From Gammaproteobacteria bacterium (GTDB lineage: Bacteria > Pseudomonadota > Gammaproteobacteria > SZUA-152): a DNA stretch of 64,000 nt. This document shows positions 6,799 to 16,876 of the stretch, in pieces. The position numbers and the translations under genes were made by a program. The DNA is taken from NCBI GenBank assembly GCA_029882975.1, contig JAOUJW010000005.1, positions 124,001-188,000 of the forward strand, written 5' to 3'. The notes beneath the pieces were generated by a model, which saw only the letters and a program-made list of their open reading frames with translations, was not told where the DNA came from and made no database searches. The stretch's first letter is position 1; each line of letters opens with the position of its first letter.

Positions 6799-9033
6799 AT
6801 GGGAAATGTGTGGCGCCTATTTAAAGAATTGCTTGAATCCACAATTAACCGGGTCTATATCAGTATCCGCGTTAAACTGGTATTGGTTTCTCTAAGTTTA
6901 TTGGCCATCCCGTTTATTGGTTATCAATATGTCCAGGAAATGGAGCGCTATTTGCGCACCGACCTGGAAACGGCCTTGCTGGAGAACGCTCGGATTATTG
7001 GGACCGTTTTGGAGGATTATCCCAATATATTCGAGCATTCCAAGCCTGCAATATCCAACGAAACACCTGCTTCTGCGGATGAAGCGGATACCAATGTTAG
7101 TGCTGTAGCGCCGGCTGGTCGTAATCATTTATTCATCCGCTCATTGCGCTCCCCTATTCTACTGGATGGTTATGCTGAAGACTGGATCAGTTACAACGAC
7201 CGTGTTCAACGTTACCAAGACTCCAGCGGCAATAATGATCCTTTAAGCTATCGATTTTCCGTAGGTACGTATCAGCGCTATTTGTATGCCTTGCTACAAG
7301 TGAAAGACAGTCACGTCATATACCGTAAAGCCAATAGCAGCGCCATAGACGCCAATGATCATATACAAATTGCCTTATTGGACCAAAAAGGCCGCCCTAA
7401 ACGTTACATTCTATCCTCATATACCCAAGGAAATATGTCGGTGCATAGAGTTGTGCAACACAGAAGGGATACCAATTTGTTTTTGGAATCTCGCATAGGA
7501 GCCTATTGGTTAAAAACCCGGTCCGGATATAATGTGGAAATACGTATTCCATTATCCATGCTCGGTGATCGTTTAAGCTTTGGTGTTGCTGACGTGGACG
7601 ATCCTCATTCCCGGGAAATCATCAGCCTGGTCGGTACCAACCATCAGAGTACCCTGGAGCAGATAAGTACTATTAGTATCGCCTCGGCAGAGGTGGAAAA
7701 CCTGCTGTCCCGCATCAAACGCAGTAACACTCGAATTTGGGTAGTGGACGGTGATAGCAATATATTGGCGCTATCAGGTCATTTAACCGACGATGATGCT
7801 GCCGATTCAATGGAAGAGTTCGATGAAATCAGTGTGGGAGACGCGGTACTGGGAATTGTCCGCTTGTTTTATCGTCTGATATTGCGCCAACCGGCGCGAG
7901 AATTTCAAGACGATTTATCCGCTGTTTCTCACCTGGATAGTCGTGAAGTAGGCTTTGCCTTAAACGGCAAGAGCACCACGCAATGGCGCTTAACTCCTGA
8001 TGAGAGAGTAAATATATTAATGGCAACCGCTCCGGTGAGCATCAAAGGTAAAATTGTAGGGGCTGTCGCTATTGAAGAAACCAGTAATAGTATTTTGTTA
8101 TTGCAAAACCGCGCAATTGAAATCCTTACAAATCTAAGCATAGTCACCTTATTTGTCGCCATTGTTATCTTGTTGGGTTTCGCTACACGTCTATCCATAC
8201 GAATTCGACAACTGCGCGACCAAACGGAAAACGCAATTGGGGAAGACGGACGGATTCTGGGAAAATTGAAAGCCACAAAAGCAGCCGATGAGTTAGGTGA
8301 TCTTGGCCGAAGTTTTTATGACATGCTCAACCGGCTCGCCCAATACAATCGATATTTGGAAACCATGGCAGGTAAACTGTCGCATGAGTTTCGTACGCCA
8401 ATCACGGTAGTTAAATCTTCTCTGGACAATCTTGAACTGGGTAACCTGGATAAACAGTCCTTGGCATATACCGAACGTGCCCGCGAAGGCATAGAACGTT
8501 TGAACAATATCCTTACCCGAATGAGCGAAGCCACTCGCTTGGAACAAACTCTACAAAGCGAGGATTGCAGTCATTTTGACTTGGAAAAAGTCGTTTCCGG
8601 TTGTGTCAAAGGGTACAGTTTGGCCAAACCATCTCAGCAATACAAGTTTAGACTGGACAAAATAAACGACAAACCCTTACAAATTTATGGTTCGCCGGAT
8701 CTAATTGCCCAACTGTTGGATAAACTGGTGTCCAATGCCACCAGTTTTGCGTTACCTGACAGCACGATTGAAATTGCGTTGCAGCAATACGAACAAGGTA
8801 TCGAACTAAGCGTCACCAACGCCGGCCCCTCTCTGCCCGAGGAAATGCAACATACTTTGTTTGAATCGATGGTTTCCATTCGAGACAAAAAAGGCGATGA
8901 ACCTCATTTAGGTTTGGGTCTTTACATTGTCAGGCTCATTGCCGAATTTCATAACGCCGGACTCCAAGCCCAAAATCTCAGTGATGGTACCGGCGTTTGC
9001 TTTAGTGTGCTGTTTACGCCGTCAGCATCATAA
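6799..9033 (+). CDS. pdsS: Sensor histidine kinase of dedicated-sortase type (PdsS-like)
   Basis: 744 residues. One membrane segment near residues 24-43, then a large periplasmic region that includes a carbohydrate-binding-like (CBM9/DOMON-type) module starting at LDGYAEDWISY (about residue 121). A second membrane segment lies at about 440-460, followed by a HAMP-like linker, HisKA with His529 in SHEFRTP, and a HATPase domain ending near residue 740 (GLGLYIVRLI glycine box). The architecture matches the marine dedicated-sortase kinase. The sensor module suggests that it reads a surface glycan or ligand. Its 3' end overlaps the convergent TonB receptor gene by 6 bases. Confidence 0.75.
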   Translation: MGNVWRLFKELLESTINRVYISIRVKLVLVSLSLLAIPFIGYQYVQEMERYLRTDLETALLENARIIGTVLEDYPNIFEHSKPAISNETPASADEADTNVSAVAPAGRNHLFIRSLRSPILLDGYAEDWISYNDRVQRYQDSSGNNDPLSYRFSVGTYQRYLYALLQVKDSHVIYRKANSSAIDANDHIQIALLDQKGRPKRYILSSYTQGNMSVHRVVQHRRDTNLFLESRIGAYWLKTRSGYNVEIRIPLSMLGDRLSFGVADVDDPHSREIISLVGTNHQSTLEQISTISIASAEVENLLSRIKRSNTRIWVVDGDSNILALSGHLTDDDAADSMEEFDEISVGDAVLGIVRLFYRLILRQPAREFQDDLSAVSHLDSREVGFALNGKSTTQWRLTPDERVNILMATAPVSIKGKIVGAVAIEETSNSILLLQNRAIEILTNLSIVTLFVAIVILLGFATRLSIRIRQLRDQTENAIGEDGRILGKLKATKAADELGDLGRSFYDMLNRLAQYNRYLETMAGKLSHEFRTPITVVKSSLDNLELGNLDKQSLAYTERAREGIERLNNILTRMSEATRLEQTLQSEDCSHFDLEKVVSGCVKGYSLAKPSQQYKFRLDKINDKPLQIYGSPDLIAQLLDKLVSNATSFALPDSTIEIALQQYEQGIELSVTNAGPSLPEEMQHTLFESMVSIRDKKGDEPHLGLGLYIVRLIAEFHNAGLQAQNLSDGTGVCFSVLFTPSAS

Positions 9034-10905
9034 TCCCGAATCCGATACCGTGATGGACAATCGAATCGTTCGTCCTGCAGCGGGATTTCCAATAGTTTCC
9101 TGATAGTCCCGGTCCAATAAATTTTGAATTTTAAATATAAAACGCAGGTGCTTGTCTCTGCGCCAAGTCAATGCGGTATCCCATCGCGTGTACGATGACA
9201 ACCAGAGGTCATTGGTGGCGATAGAGGAATCCAGAATTTGTCCCACATATAACATCGTCCCATGAGCCGTCAGGGACCGGGAAAACTGATATTCCAAATC
9301 CCAATTCGCCTTGTGCTTAGGCCGCTGTAGTAGTGGCTCTTGGGAATTTTGGTCAACAGTCTTATTGTACGTAGCATTGAAGCGGTTTTTTATTTTAGTG
9401 TTGTAAACGTGGTTCACTGTCAACTCCAGACCTTCCGACACCACGGAACTGCGATTTACCATGGTTCCAGCATCAAAATCCACCAAATCCCTGTAGTCGG
9501 TTTTAAAGAGACTGAGTTCCATTTGCCCCTTTCCTTGCCCTTCTCCGTGAGAAAAAGGCCGTGACAAGCGCAATTCCCAATAGTGACTTCGTTCCGGCCG
9601 CAATGAAGTGTTACCGACTATGGGATGATAAAGTGCGTAGAAACTGGGCAGCTTGTATCCTTTACCCCAGTTGAAAAACAAGCGGGTTTTGTCGCCCAGC
9701 CCAAATCCCAGATTGGGACTAAACACTGTGCCCCCCTTATCGGGATCATCCAGGCGTAACCCTGCTTGAAGTTTGAGTGTTTCATAGGGATTTAACTGTA
9801 GTTCGGAAAACACTCCGGTATTATGGCGATTTTCAGCGTAGCTGCCGGAAAAAGCAAAGGCACCGAAAAAGGCACTTTGACCTTCGGCCTTCTCCCTTAC
9901 ATAATCCAGCCCTCCGCTCATTGCCAAGTGTGGCGATTTGAAACTGCTGAACCACGTAAGATATTCGCGTTGTATAGTGTCATCACTGGTGTTGGCGGGA
10001 ATGCCAAAAGGATTTCGAATGCCTGGTGCGATCCCGGGAGAATCCACCTGCGATTGTTGTTTCATCCAGCTGCTTTGAAATTGATGTACCCAGAGATTTG
10101 AGATCTGTTTCACATTTACCGACAAAGCGTATTCTTCGGAATCGTTTTGTTCCAGATCCCGTAGAACGGCATAGTCCAGTCCGCCACTGTCGTCCGGAAA
10201 GGCTTGCGCGCTGGAATTGCGATGATGAGCTTGTAACTGCAACAATCCTGAACCAAAACGCCAAGCACTATCTAAGTGTTGATTGTAGCCTTGGTAATTA
10301 CCTCCCGTACGCGTCGTTTCGTTCACAAAAGCCATTTTTAGTGATGAACGTATCGTCGCAGTGCTAAGCGAGTACTGCCCTGAGGCTTCCGAGTAATCCG
10401 GGGAACCGAAACTCACTACGGCTCCATTGCCCCCCGAGGAACTGCGCGTGATGATGTTAATAACACCGCTTAAAGCATCGGAGCCATAGATCGCCGATGA
10501 ACTGCCTTTGAGAATTTCAATACGTTCGACAGCGTCAAGGCTGAGACGAGAAAGATCGTAGGATCCCCCTCGATTATTGGTCGGGTCGTTCATTCTGACG
10601 CCGTTGATCATTATCATCACATAGTTGGGGTCGCCATTGCGCATGAACAAAGAACCGTGCCCCCCGCGAGAACTTTGTGTCACATGAAGTCCGGCTTCGG
10701 AGCGCAACAGTTCCAAAACATTGGTAGCCTGGCGTGATTCTATTTGTTCCCGGGTTATGACTGTGACATTGGTCACGGTTTGTGCACTGGGAATACGCGT
10801 AGCCAACACCGTCACATTGGGCAACTGGAGGGAATTGTCTATTTCAGTGTCAGCATACACCGGAGTAACAACGAGAGGCAGACCCAAGAGAAACGCTTTT
10901 TTCAT
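9028..10905 (-). CDS. TonB-dependent outer-membrane receptor, BtuB-like
   Basis: 625 residues. Signal peptide (residues 1-18, cut after VYA), a plug domain (about 30-150) with a typical ITREQIE...LLRSEAGLHV run and the ERIEILKGSSSAIYGSDALSGVINIIT signature seen in pieces, then a 22-strand barrel ending in an aromatic-type terminal strand. Size and plug sequence are closest to the small cobalamin/heme receptors. TonB-dependent receptors pull scarce ligands across the outer membrane using the proton motive force. No cobalamin riboswitch is visible upstream and no ABC transporter or TonB gene is adjacent, so the ligand is unknown. Confidence 0.85.
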   Translation of the reverse strand: MKKAFLLGLPLVVTPVYADTEIDNSLQLPNVTVLATRIPSAQTVTNVTVITREQIESRQATNVLELLRSEAGLHVTQSSRGGHGSLFMRNGDPNYVMIMINGVRMNDPTNNRGGSYDLSRLSLDAVERIEILKGSSSAIYGSDALSGVINIITRSSSGGNGAVVSFGSPDYSEASGQYSLSTATIRSSLKMAFVNETTRTGGNYQGYNQHLDSAWRFGSGLLQLQAHHRNSSAQAFPDDSGGLDYAVLRDLEQNDSEEYALSVNVKQISNLWVHQFQSSWMKQQSQVDSPGIAPGIRNPFGIPANTSDDTIQREYLTWFSSFKSPHLAMSGGLDYVREKAEGQSAFFGAFAFSGSYAENRHNTGVFSELQLNPYETLKLQAGLRLDDPDKGGTVFSPNLGFGLGDKTRLFFNWGKGYKLPSFYALYHPIVGNTSLRPERSHYWELRLSRPFSHGEGQGKGQMELSLFKTDYRDLVDFDAGTMVNRSSVVSEGLELTVNHVYNTKIKNRFNATYNKTVDQNSQEPLLQRPKHKANWDLEYQFSRSLTAHGTMLYVGQILDSSIATNDLWLSSYTRWDTALTWRRDKHLRFIFKIQNLLDRDYQETIGNPAAGRTIRLSITVSDSGL

Positions 10906-11170
10906 AGAACGCGTATTTGTATTGTTGTAAAAATGTGCAGTCTATCAAAAAAATGGAGCACCGTCCCAACATAGCTTACCTCGGTCACACTACAAACCGG
11001 TCAAGCATCACAGATCAAAACGACCGCCCTAAGCTGTTTAGCTATTGTATCGATAATAAAGTTGATAGTTTTTTGTACAATTTTTCTGGAACGTTTACCC
11101 TTAGTGGTATGTGTCATGGTTGAAGGTCGTACTAAGGTTCAGCCAGGGTTGCGTTCAAAGGGGTTTGATC

Positions 11171-11707
11171 ATGTCGCACCACATCGATTTAGAGCTGAAC
11201 CGGCAACTTTCAGCGATTAAGCGGAAAAAACATTTTGGTGAATTATTAACACCGGAAGACCGTAAGTTTTTGATCGACCACGGATTGGTATACCAGGCCA
11301 AAAGCGGGACTATATTGTGCCAGCAGGATAAAGTCGGAGACGATTTATTTATTATTCTTCACGGGGAAGTCGAAGTCTCGGAAAACGCCGGCGAAATCCG
11401 AAAAGTGCTGGGAAAACTCAGCACCGGGGAACTGTTTGGAGAAATATCGGCTCTGTTTGCCGTGCCAAGAATAGCAACGGTTTCCGCGCATAAGCCCTCG
11501 GTCATCCTGGAAGTCGCCCGGGATGATTTTGTGGAATTGTTGGATCATACCCCTAATTTGAAAGATCTGGTGTATGAGCGATTGTATGAGCGATCCCTGG
11601 AAACAGCGCTGCGTACATGGCCTTCCAATAACATCGCTCTTTCGCAAATCCCCATGGACGACTTATCCATGTTATTAAGTTGTTGGAAGCCTGAGAATAT
11701 CAACTGA
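11171..11707 (+). CDS. Cyclic-nucleotide-binding domain protein without DNA-binding domain
   Basis: 178 residues from the ATG at 11171, preferred over an in-frame start at 11111 because AAGGGG precedes it by 9 bases. One CAP_ED-type beta-barrel (about residues 25-140) with the LFGEISALFAVPRIATVSA phosphate-binding-cassette region, where FGE and R are the cyclic nucleotide contacts. No helix-turn-helix follows, so it is not a Crp/Fnr transcription factor. It may act as a cNMP-responsive partner. It is divergent from the TonB receptor and not in an operon with any gene. Confidence 0.8.
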   Translation: MSHHIDLELNRQLSAIKRKKHFGELLTPEDRKFLIDHGLVYQAKSGTILCQQDKVGDDLFIILHGEVEVSENAGEIRKVLGKLSTGELFGEISALFAVPRIATVSAHKPSVILEVARDDFVELLDHTPNLKDLVYERLYERSLETALRTWPSNNIALSQIPMDDLSMLLSCWKPENIN

Positions 11708-11747
11708 TGACTGCGCAATTACGCAGATAAAGTAGTGCCGTGTCACT

Positions 11748-11778
11748 CCGCGTACTCTTTTTGTCATAGGGTACGCGG
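11748..11778. terminator. Hairpin between convergent genes
   Basis: Perfect 8-bp stem (CCGCGTAC / GTACGCGG, arms 11748-11755 and 11771-11778) with a T-rich 15-base loop, placed between the cNMP-binding gene and the convergent 884-residue gene. A smaller stem CTGCG/CGCAG lies at 11711-11726. Position suggests a bidirectional stop, though no terminal T-run follows. Confidence 0.45.
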
Positions 11779-11804
11779 ACATTTCAATTTAAGTTACTAA
11801 ACCA

Positions 11805-14459
11805 CTATTTGTTATTGCGTTTAAAATCGTAGGCCAGTTGATCCAGAGATTGCGCCAGTTCCACCACCAATTTCGTGGGTTTGCCATGAACATCGGCGAT
11901 CAACAAGGTATAGCCTTCTTTACGATTTTTAGGATAGTCCAACTTGGGGAAATTGGCTTTTATTTCCCGATCTTTTTCATCGATGCCGTAAACATTAACA
12001 ATCCTTTCTTTGTCTCCGTAGATGCGAATATAGTGCGCTTCCGGGCCGAACCCTTCGTAGACCAATTTTAGACCGGATTTTGTATATACCACTTGGCCGA
12101 TGTTGTTGGTATCCAGGGTTGCCTGTTCCAGTTTCTTTACCAAATTCACCAACAGTCTGCCCTTAACCGCCTTAACCGCCATTTCTGCCGGCTTCACCCC
12201 CTCCGGTGCGGGGAAAATGATTTGCGGTGAACTTTTGTTACCCGTACCGGATAAGGTAAAATTAGATACTTGTTTACCCATTATTTCATGAGTTTTCACT
12301 TCCCCTTGGGCATCACTCAAAGCCACCGAGTTCAGCACAAAAGTCACCGCGGATAGATTGTTGCTAATTTCCGGCGTTATTGGTCCCAACAGTTCGAACA
12401 CCCCTGAATAGCTGGTTTCATCCCAGGCCTGGAACGGATACTTGATGCACAAAAGAAATGGTTTCATTTCTCCCTTACTGAGTTCAATCTCGGTTTCGCT
12501 GCATTTATCCGAGCTTACCGGATTGAATTTATTTTTACTAAAATCCTTTGCATTTGATAGAGTAATATCGTTTTTCACATAAGAAGGAATTAACTCATGA
12601 CGATTGAGACTATTAATTTCAAATGTGTAAGATTCCGATATTTTCTTGCCCGCAACAACCAATTCGATACTCTTAGGTACACCGGCAAAATCCCAGGCGC
12701 CAATTTCACCTCCATCAAATAAACGTTGCATGGAAATTGCGCCAATGCGTTTTAAATACTCATCATTTGCGTTTTTTCCGCGAACATCAACCAGAAGGCT
12801 TTTATCACCGCCAACTTCGTAGTTCACACTGCTGCCGTTAAACTCCGTGAGTTTTAGACGGAAAGCACCATTGCTGTAGGTGGCACTATCGCCCTCCGGT
12901 AACATTTGCACCACATCGACTTGATCCGGGACGTGCAAATCCAACACTCCCTTAATAGCACTGATTTCATTGGCTTTGACACCTTGTTTCAAGGGAACCG
13001 ATACCGAGGACTGAGCCACTTCCAGGGTTGCATTGTTTCTACCGAATTCCACATCCAGACTGATATTGCGGAAGGTCGGACGAAATTTGGCGTGATTGTC
13101 AGTGTTTTTCACCGCGCAATCTTTATTTTCCAACAGGGTTTTACCCTCTTTGTCCATCACATCTTCAAAGCGGATACTACCTACACCTTTTGGGTTAACA
13201 TCTTCAAAAAACAGATTAGGAATCGGTGCGCTGATCATGCCGACGTTTACTTCTGCAGAGCCACTCTCCGAAATACGGACACCATTTAGATAAGCGGCAA
13301 ATGGACCGGTAATTACCGCATGACTCAATTTTTCCTTAGATTCCTTTTTAAAAATAGGAATGCTATCGATCTCAACCTTCGCCAGATATTTTTTAATCTC
13401 CGACTTTTCCAACGTCTCTTCTTTCACTTCACCCGGGTTCCGGCTGGTAATTTTAGGTACATAAACGCTAAAGAACTGCTTTGGTATGTTCTCCAGTGAG
13501 TTCACCTGTTCTAAATTAAGATTTGTACTGACGGTCAACTGACCTGCATTTGGGGAAACGGTCACTATGTCCATCAGGGTCTTTAAATCCGCATGCTTGT
13601 TAATTTCTGCTGCATGACTGGCTTTCCAACTATTGTATCCATTGACAACACCATTGGCCCATTGATCATTTTTATGCCTTGCCACTGACACCAGTTGCAT
13701 AGACGGCGGTGATACGGCCAACTGTACTTCCAGATCTATGGAGCTTAAAGGATCTGCGTGCTTGGCAGCTTGATCCAACATAATGGCTAAGGCTCCGTCA
13801 AATCCTTTGCTGAGTTTTTTCGGTTGAGTAATACTGCCAACCGCCAGCTTGTAACGGTGAATCGCTGATCCTGCTGCACCTTTATTGTTTAATGCAGCAT
13901 CCAATAGCTTGGGGAAATACCACTTGGACCCGATAAGAAGCAATTGGTTGTTCCAAAAATAGCTGACGGGTTGCTCGTAGCGGCAGGTTTCCTCATTGTA
14001 TGCCGTTACCTCCCAGTAAGTTCTGTTATTGTGTTTCTGTTCCTTAATCTTGTATTTATTTGATTCCAGCCGCTTATTCATATTTGCCAAATTAAACTGA
14101 CCAAACATTGCAATCGCGTATTCCGGGGTGTCATCCGCGATCACCCCGGCTACCACATAATCCAATTGATCGTTCAAGTTTAAACCGGAGTTCTTTAATT
14201 GGTAGAAAAACAAACCGTAGTCTTTTTGCAGATTTTCCGTAATTACCTTTTTGGGTTCCTGAAACAATAGATACTTTTCCAGCTTTTTGGCAAATTCCAG
14301 GTTGAGAAACCCAACAGCAGCCGAATCCAGTCTCAATTGAGATTCAACCGCTTTTACCGCTACCGGTAGATGTTTTGGTGCCATGTTATTTTCATACCAC
14401 CAGTACCCTCCTGCGGCGGCGGCAACTAACAATAGTATAAAGAGAACGAGAGCTTTCAC
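11805..14459 (-). CDS. Large unknown envelope protein with one N-terminal membrane segment
   Basis: 884 residues, GTG start at 14459 preceded by GAGGCAAAACC. Residues 3-23 form a membrane anchor or uncleaved signal, followed by WWYENN and a long periplasmic part. Cysteines are few and scattered, which would allow disulphides. Its C-terminal half is rich in short strands (for example around residues 600-860). I recognise no family. It stands alone between convergent (cNMP) and divergent (DUF6351 hydrolase) neighbours. Confidence 0.7.
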   Translation of the reverse strand: MKALVLFILLLVAAAAGGYWWYENNMAPKHLPVAVKAVESQLRLDSAAVGFLNLEFAKKLEKYLLFQEPKKVITENLQKDYGLFFYQLKNSGLNLNDQLDYVVAGVIADDTPEYAIAMFGQFNLANMNKRLESNKYKIKEQKHNNRTYWEVTAYNEETCRYEQPVSYFWNNQLLLIGSKWYFPKLLDAALNNKGAAGSAIHRYKLAVGSITQPKKLSKGFDGALAIMLDQAAKHADPLSSIDLEVQLAVSPPSMQLVSVARHKNDQWANGVVNGYNSWKASHAAEINKHADLKTLMDIVTVSPNAGQLTVSTNLNLEQVNSLENIPKQFFSVYVPKITSRNPGEVKEETLEKSEIKKYLAKVEIDSIPIFKKESKEKLSHAVITGPFAAYLNGVRISESGSAEVNVGMISAPIPNLFFEDVNPKGVGSIRFEDVMDKEGKTLLENKDCAVKNTDNHAKFRPTFRNISLDVEFGRNNATLEVAQSSVSVPLKQGVKANEISAIKGVLDLHVPDQVDVVQMLPEGDSATYSNGAFRLKLTEFNGSSVNYEVGGDKSLLVDVRGKNANDEYLKRIGAISMQRLFDGGEIGAWDFAGVPKSIELVVAGKKISESYTFEINSLNRHELIPSYVKNDITLSNAKDFSKNKFNPVSSDKCSETEIELSKGEMKPFLLCIKYPFQAWDETSYSGVFELLGPITPEISNNLSAVTFVLNSVALSDAQGEVKTHEIMGKQVSNFTLSGTGNKSSPQIIFPAPEGVKPAEMAVKAVKGRLLVNLVKKLEQATLDTNNIGQVVYTKSGLKLVYEGFGPEAHYIRIYGDKERIVNVYGIDEKDREIKANFPKLDYPKNRKEGYTLLIADVHGKPTKLVVELAQSLDQLAYDFKRNNK

Positions 14460-14637
14460 GGTTTTGCCTCAAATGATCGTTGTTTAACCAAAACTGAAAT
14501 AGAATTTATTTCATTGTAATAACGGCTGCTTACAGACACTTTTTGGGTGGGCTATACTGTAACTGAGCCCAAAATATTGTTTAACAATGCACATATTGTT
14601 CCTGCAAAACCTGTTACTGCTTATGGAATGATGGACC

Positions 14638-16839
14638 ATGACCTCAATGTTAATCCGGTCGTTTTTGTTTGTTTTCTCTATCACACTGCTCGGTATCCTG
14701 ATCACTATAGGCTCTGCCTACACTCATTTTCCGCGGTTATATTCTCTGAACTCACAACAGAATCCGCACCAGAGGTACGCATTTTGGATTGGCGATACCG
14801 GTCCCACCGGACCGTTGTTTTCCGGTGCCTGGCAATACCCGTTTATCTGTACCGGCATGCTCAATGGTTTGGGGCAAGCATTGGTGGATAATGAATCCCG
14901 AGGCACCGCGATTTATCCGCAATTGGGTCCCATCCCCTTGACTATGCTCAAGCCCATTGGGTATAGCGAAGCATGTAATATCCCTACACGCGTGGAATAT
15001 TTTTACTTTAATAAGAAAGAGCAGCGTTTCCTGCCATTACCAGGCAAAACCCGACAGCCTCCGCATTTGGATCACATGAACCTGAACGGAAAAAAATACC
15101 CGTTTATTATCCGAGTGGAGCGTGGAACCATAAATCGGTTTTTATACAGTATTGCGATGCCGGCCCCTTTTCAGGAGTCATTGCATTCCCCTGCTGGTTT
15201 AAATAATTCTGCATGGAACGGCCGACTGATTTATAAGTTTCAAGGGGGTATCGGTATCGGACGGTTCCAGGGAAAAATGAGTTTTAATAAAAAGCACGCC
15301 TTATATTTGGCCGCATTGCAAAGAGGTTACGCTGTGGCCTATTCCACGGGGACAAAAACCGGAACTCACTACAATCTGAAGTTGGCGGAAGAAACTGCAG
15401 TAATGTTAAAAGAACACTTTGTGGCAACCTATGGTAAACCTGAGTACACCATCGGTTTGGGGGCATCCGGTGGCGGGATACAGCAATACATCATGGCCCA
15501 AAATCGTCCCGGCCTGCTGGACGCTGCCATACCACAAGCTTCCTATCCCGATATGATCACCCAAACTATATTTGTGGGGGACTGTGAATTGTTGGAACGC
15601 TATTTCGATGCACAATTTCGCAACAACCCCGATAGCCCCTGGAAAGATTGGCACCAACGCCACCGGGTGGAGGGGCTCAATTTCAGTGAAACCGCAGTTC
15701 AAGGGAAATGGAACAACCGTTTCAGTCCCCGTCCCGGAAACAACGGATGTATCCAAGGTTGGCGCGGTTCTATTCCTCTCATTTTCAACCCTAAATGGGC
15801 CCCTGGCCCCTATGCCCAAGGTTTGAAACAATCCGGATTCCCACAGAATCTGGAGATAAACTGGAGTCATTGGGGAGATTTAAGCAATATCTATTCTGAG
15901 GGTAAGAACGACATTGTAAACAACAGTTGGGATAACGTCGGCGTTCAATACGGTTTAAGTGCCTTGCGTTCTAAAACAATTTCAATCTCCGCGTTTTTGG
16001 ATCTAAACGCCTGTGTGGGTGGTTGGAAATCTCCCAAGGATATGGTTTTAGGTGATTTTCCTTGGGATCCCTCTAAAACTCGGGAAGATCCCTGGGATCA
16101 ACGAAACATGAGTTTAACCTCCGATTGCCTCGCTGGAAAACCCGCCCCGCGTTCCCATGCCTCCATTGATTCAATAAAAAGGGCTTTTAACTCCGGACAG
16201 GTTTTTACCGGCCGGCTTACCATTCCCACCATCGACGTACGCTGGTATCTTGAACCGGTGTTGGACAAACACCACAGCCTGGCCTCTTTTTCTGCCCGTG
16301 CCCGAATCACTAATCCGGAGCAGCGAAAACTGCATAGCATTTGGATAGTCGAATGTTCTCAAATTGATGGCCGGTCCCTGCAATTTAAATGCGATTTCGA
16401 TCCGGTGAGTAAGGCTTTGGATGTGTTAGAACAATGGTTTATCAACAAGCAAAAAAATCCTCTGTCCACGGTGCCTGAGCTGGCTCCCGAGCAAGCAGTG
16501 GACAGTTGCTTTGACAGTCGAGGGGATGTGATCTATTCAGGTAATAATGCGTGGGGAGATATTTTTTCCAAAACATCCCCTTCACCTTGCAGTGCCCGCT
16601 TCCCTATTTACACCACGCCGCGATTGGAGGCCGGAGATGAGCTGTCCGGAATTCGATTCAAATGCGCCCTCAAACCCGTCGACACTGCCTTGCAGGACAA
16701 CACCTATGCTCAAGTGCGGTTTTCTCCCGAGCAGATCATTCGCCTGAAGAAAATATTTCCAGAGGGTGTTTGTGACTATACCAAACCCGGTTTGGGTAAT
16801 CCTTTGGATTTTGCCGAGCTAAGCAACTTGCGTCTATAG
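14638..16839 (+). CDS. DUF6351-type secreted alpha/beta-hydrolase-like protein
   Basis: 733 residues with an N-terminal signal or anchor (about residues 5-28). The nucleophile elbow of an alpha/beta hydrolase is seen as GLGASGGGIQQYI, whose Ser would be the nucleophile. This and the repeated aromatic and Cys-containing blocks in the second half match my recollection of DUF6351, relatives of tannase-like esterases and 3HB-oligomer hydrolases. Likely periplasmic or secreted. Several Cys in the C-terminal half suggest disulphides. Divergent from the 884-residue protein; the substrate is unknown. Confidence 0.7.
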   Translation: MTSMLIRSFLFVFSITLLGILITIGSAYTHFPRLYSLNSQQNPHQRYAFWIGDTGPTGPLFSGAWQYPFICTGMLNGLGQALVDNESRGTAIYPQLGPIPLTMLKPIGYSEACNIPTRVEYFYFNKKEQRFLPLPGKTRQPPHLDHMNLNGKKYPFIIRVERGTINRFLYSIAMPAPFQESLHSPAGLNNSAWNGRLIYKFQGGIGIGRFQGKMSFNKKHALYLAALQRGYAVAYSTGTKTGTHYNLKLAEETAVMLKEHFVATYGKPEYTIGLGASGGGIQQYIMAQNRPGLLDAAIPQASYPDMITQTIFVGDCELLERYFDAQFRNNPDSPWKDWHQRHRVEGLNFSETAVQGKWNNRFSPRPGNNGCIQGWRGSIPLIFNPKWAPGPYAQGLKQSGFPQNLEINWSHWGDLSNIYSEGKNDIVNNSWDNVGVQYGLSALRSKTISISAFLDLNACVGGWKSPKDMVLGDFPWDPSKTREDPWDQRNMSLTSDCLAGKPAPRSHASIDSIKRAFNSGQVFTGRLTIPTIDVRWYLEPVLDKHHSLASFSARARITNPEQRKLHSIWIVECSQIDGRSLQFKCDFDPVSKALDVLEQWFINKQKNPLSTVPELAPEQAVDSCFDSRGDVIYSGNNAWGDIFSKTSPSPCSARFPIYTTPRLEAGDELSGIRFKCALKPVDTALQDNTYAQVRFSPEQIIRLKKIFPEGVCDYTKPGLGNPLDFAELSNLRL

Positions 16840-16876
16840 CTCAACCCGACACGCTAATTTACTGATGCAGCGATCC

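Noticed and set aside
10906-11170. Cobalamin riboswitch before the BtuB-like receptor
   Set aside because: I looked for the B12-box and other conserved blocks in the leader and found none.
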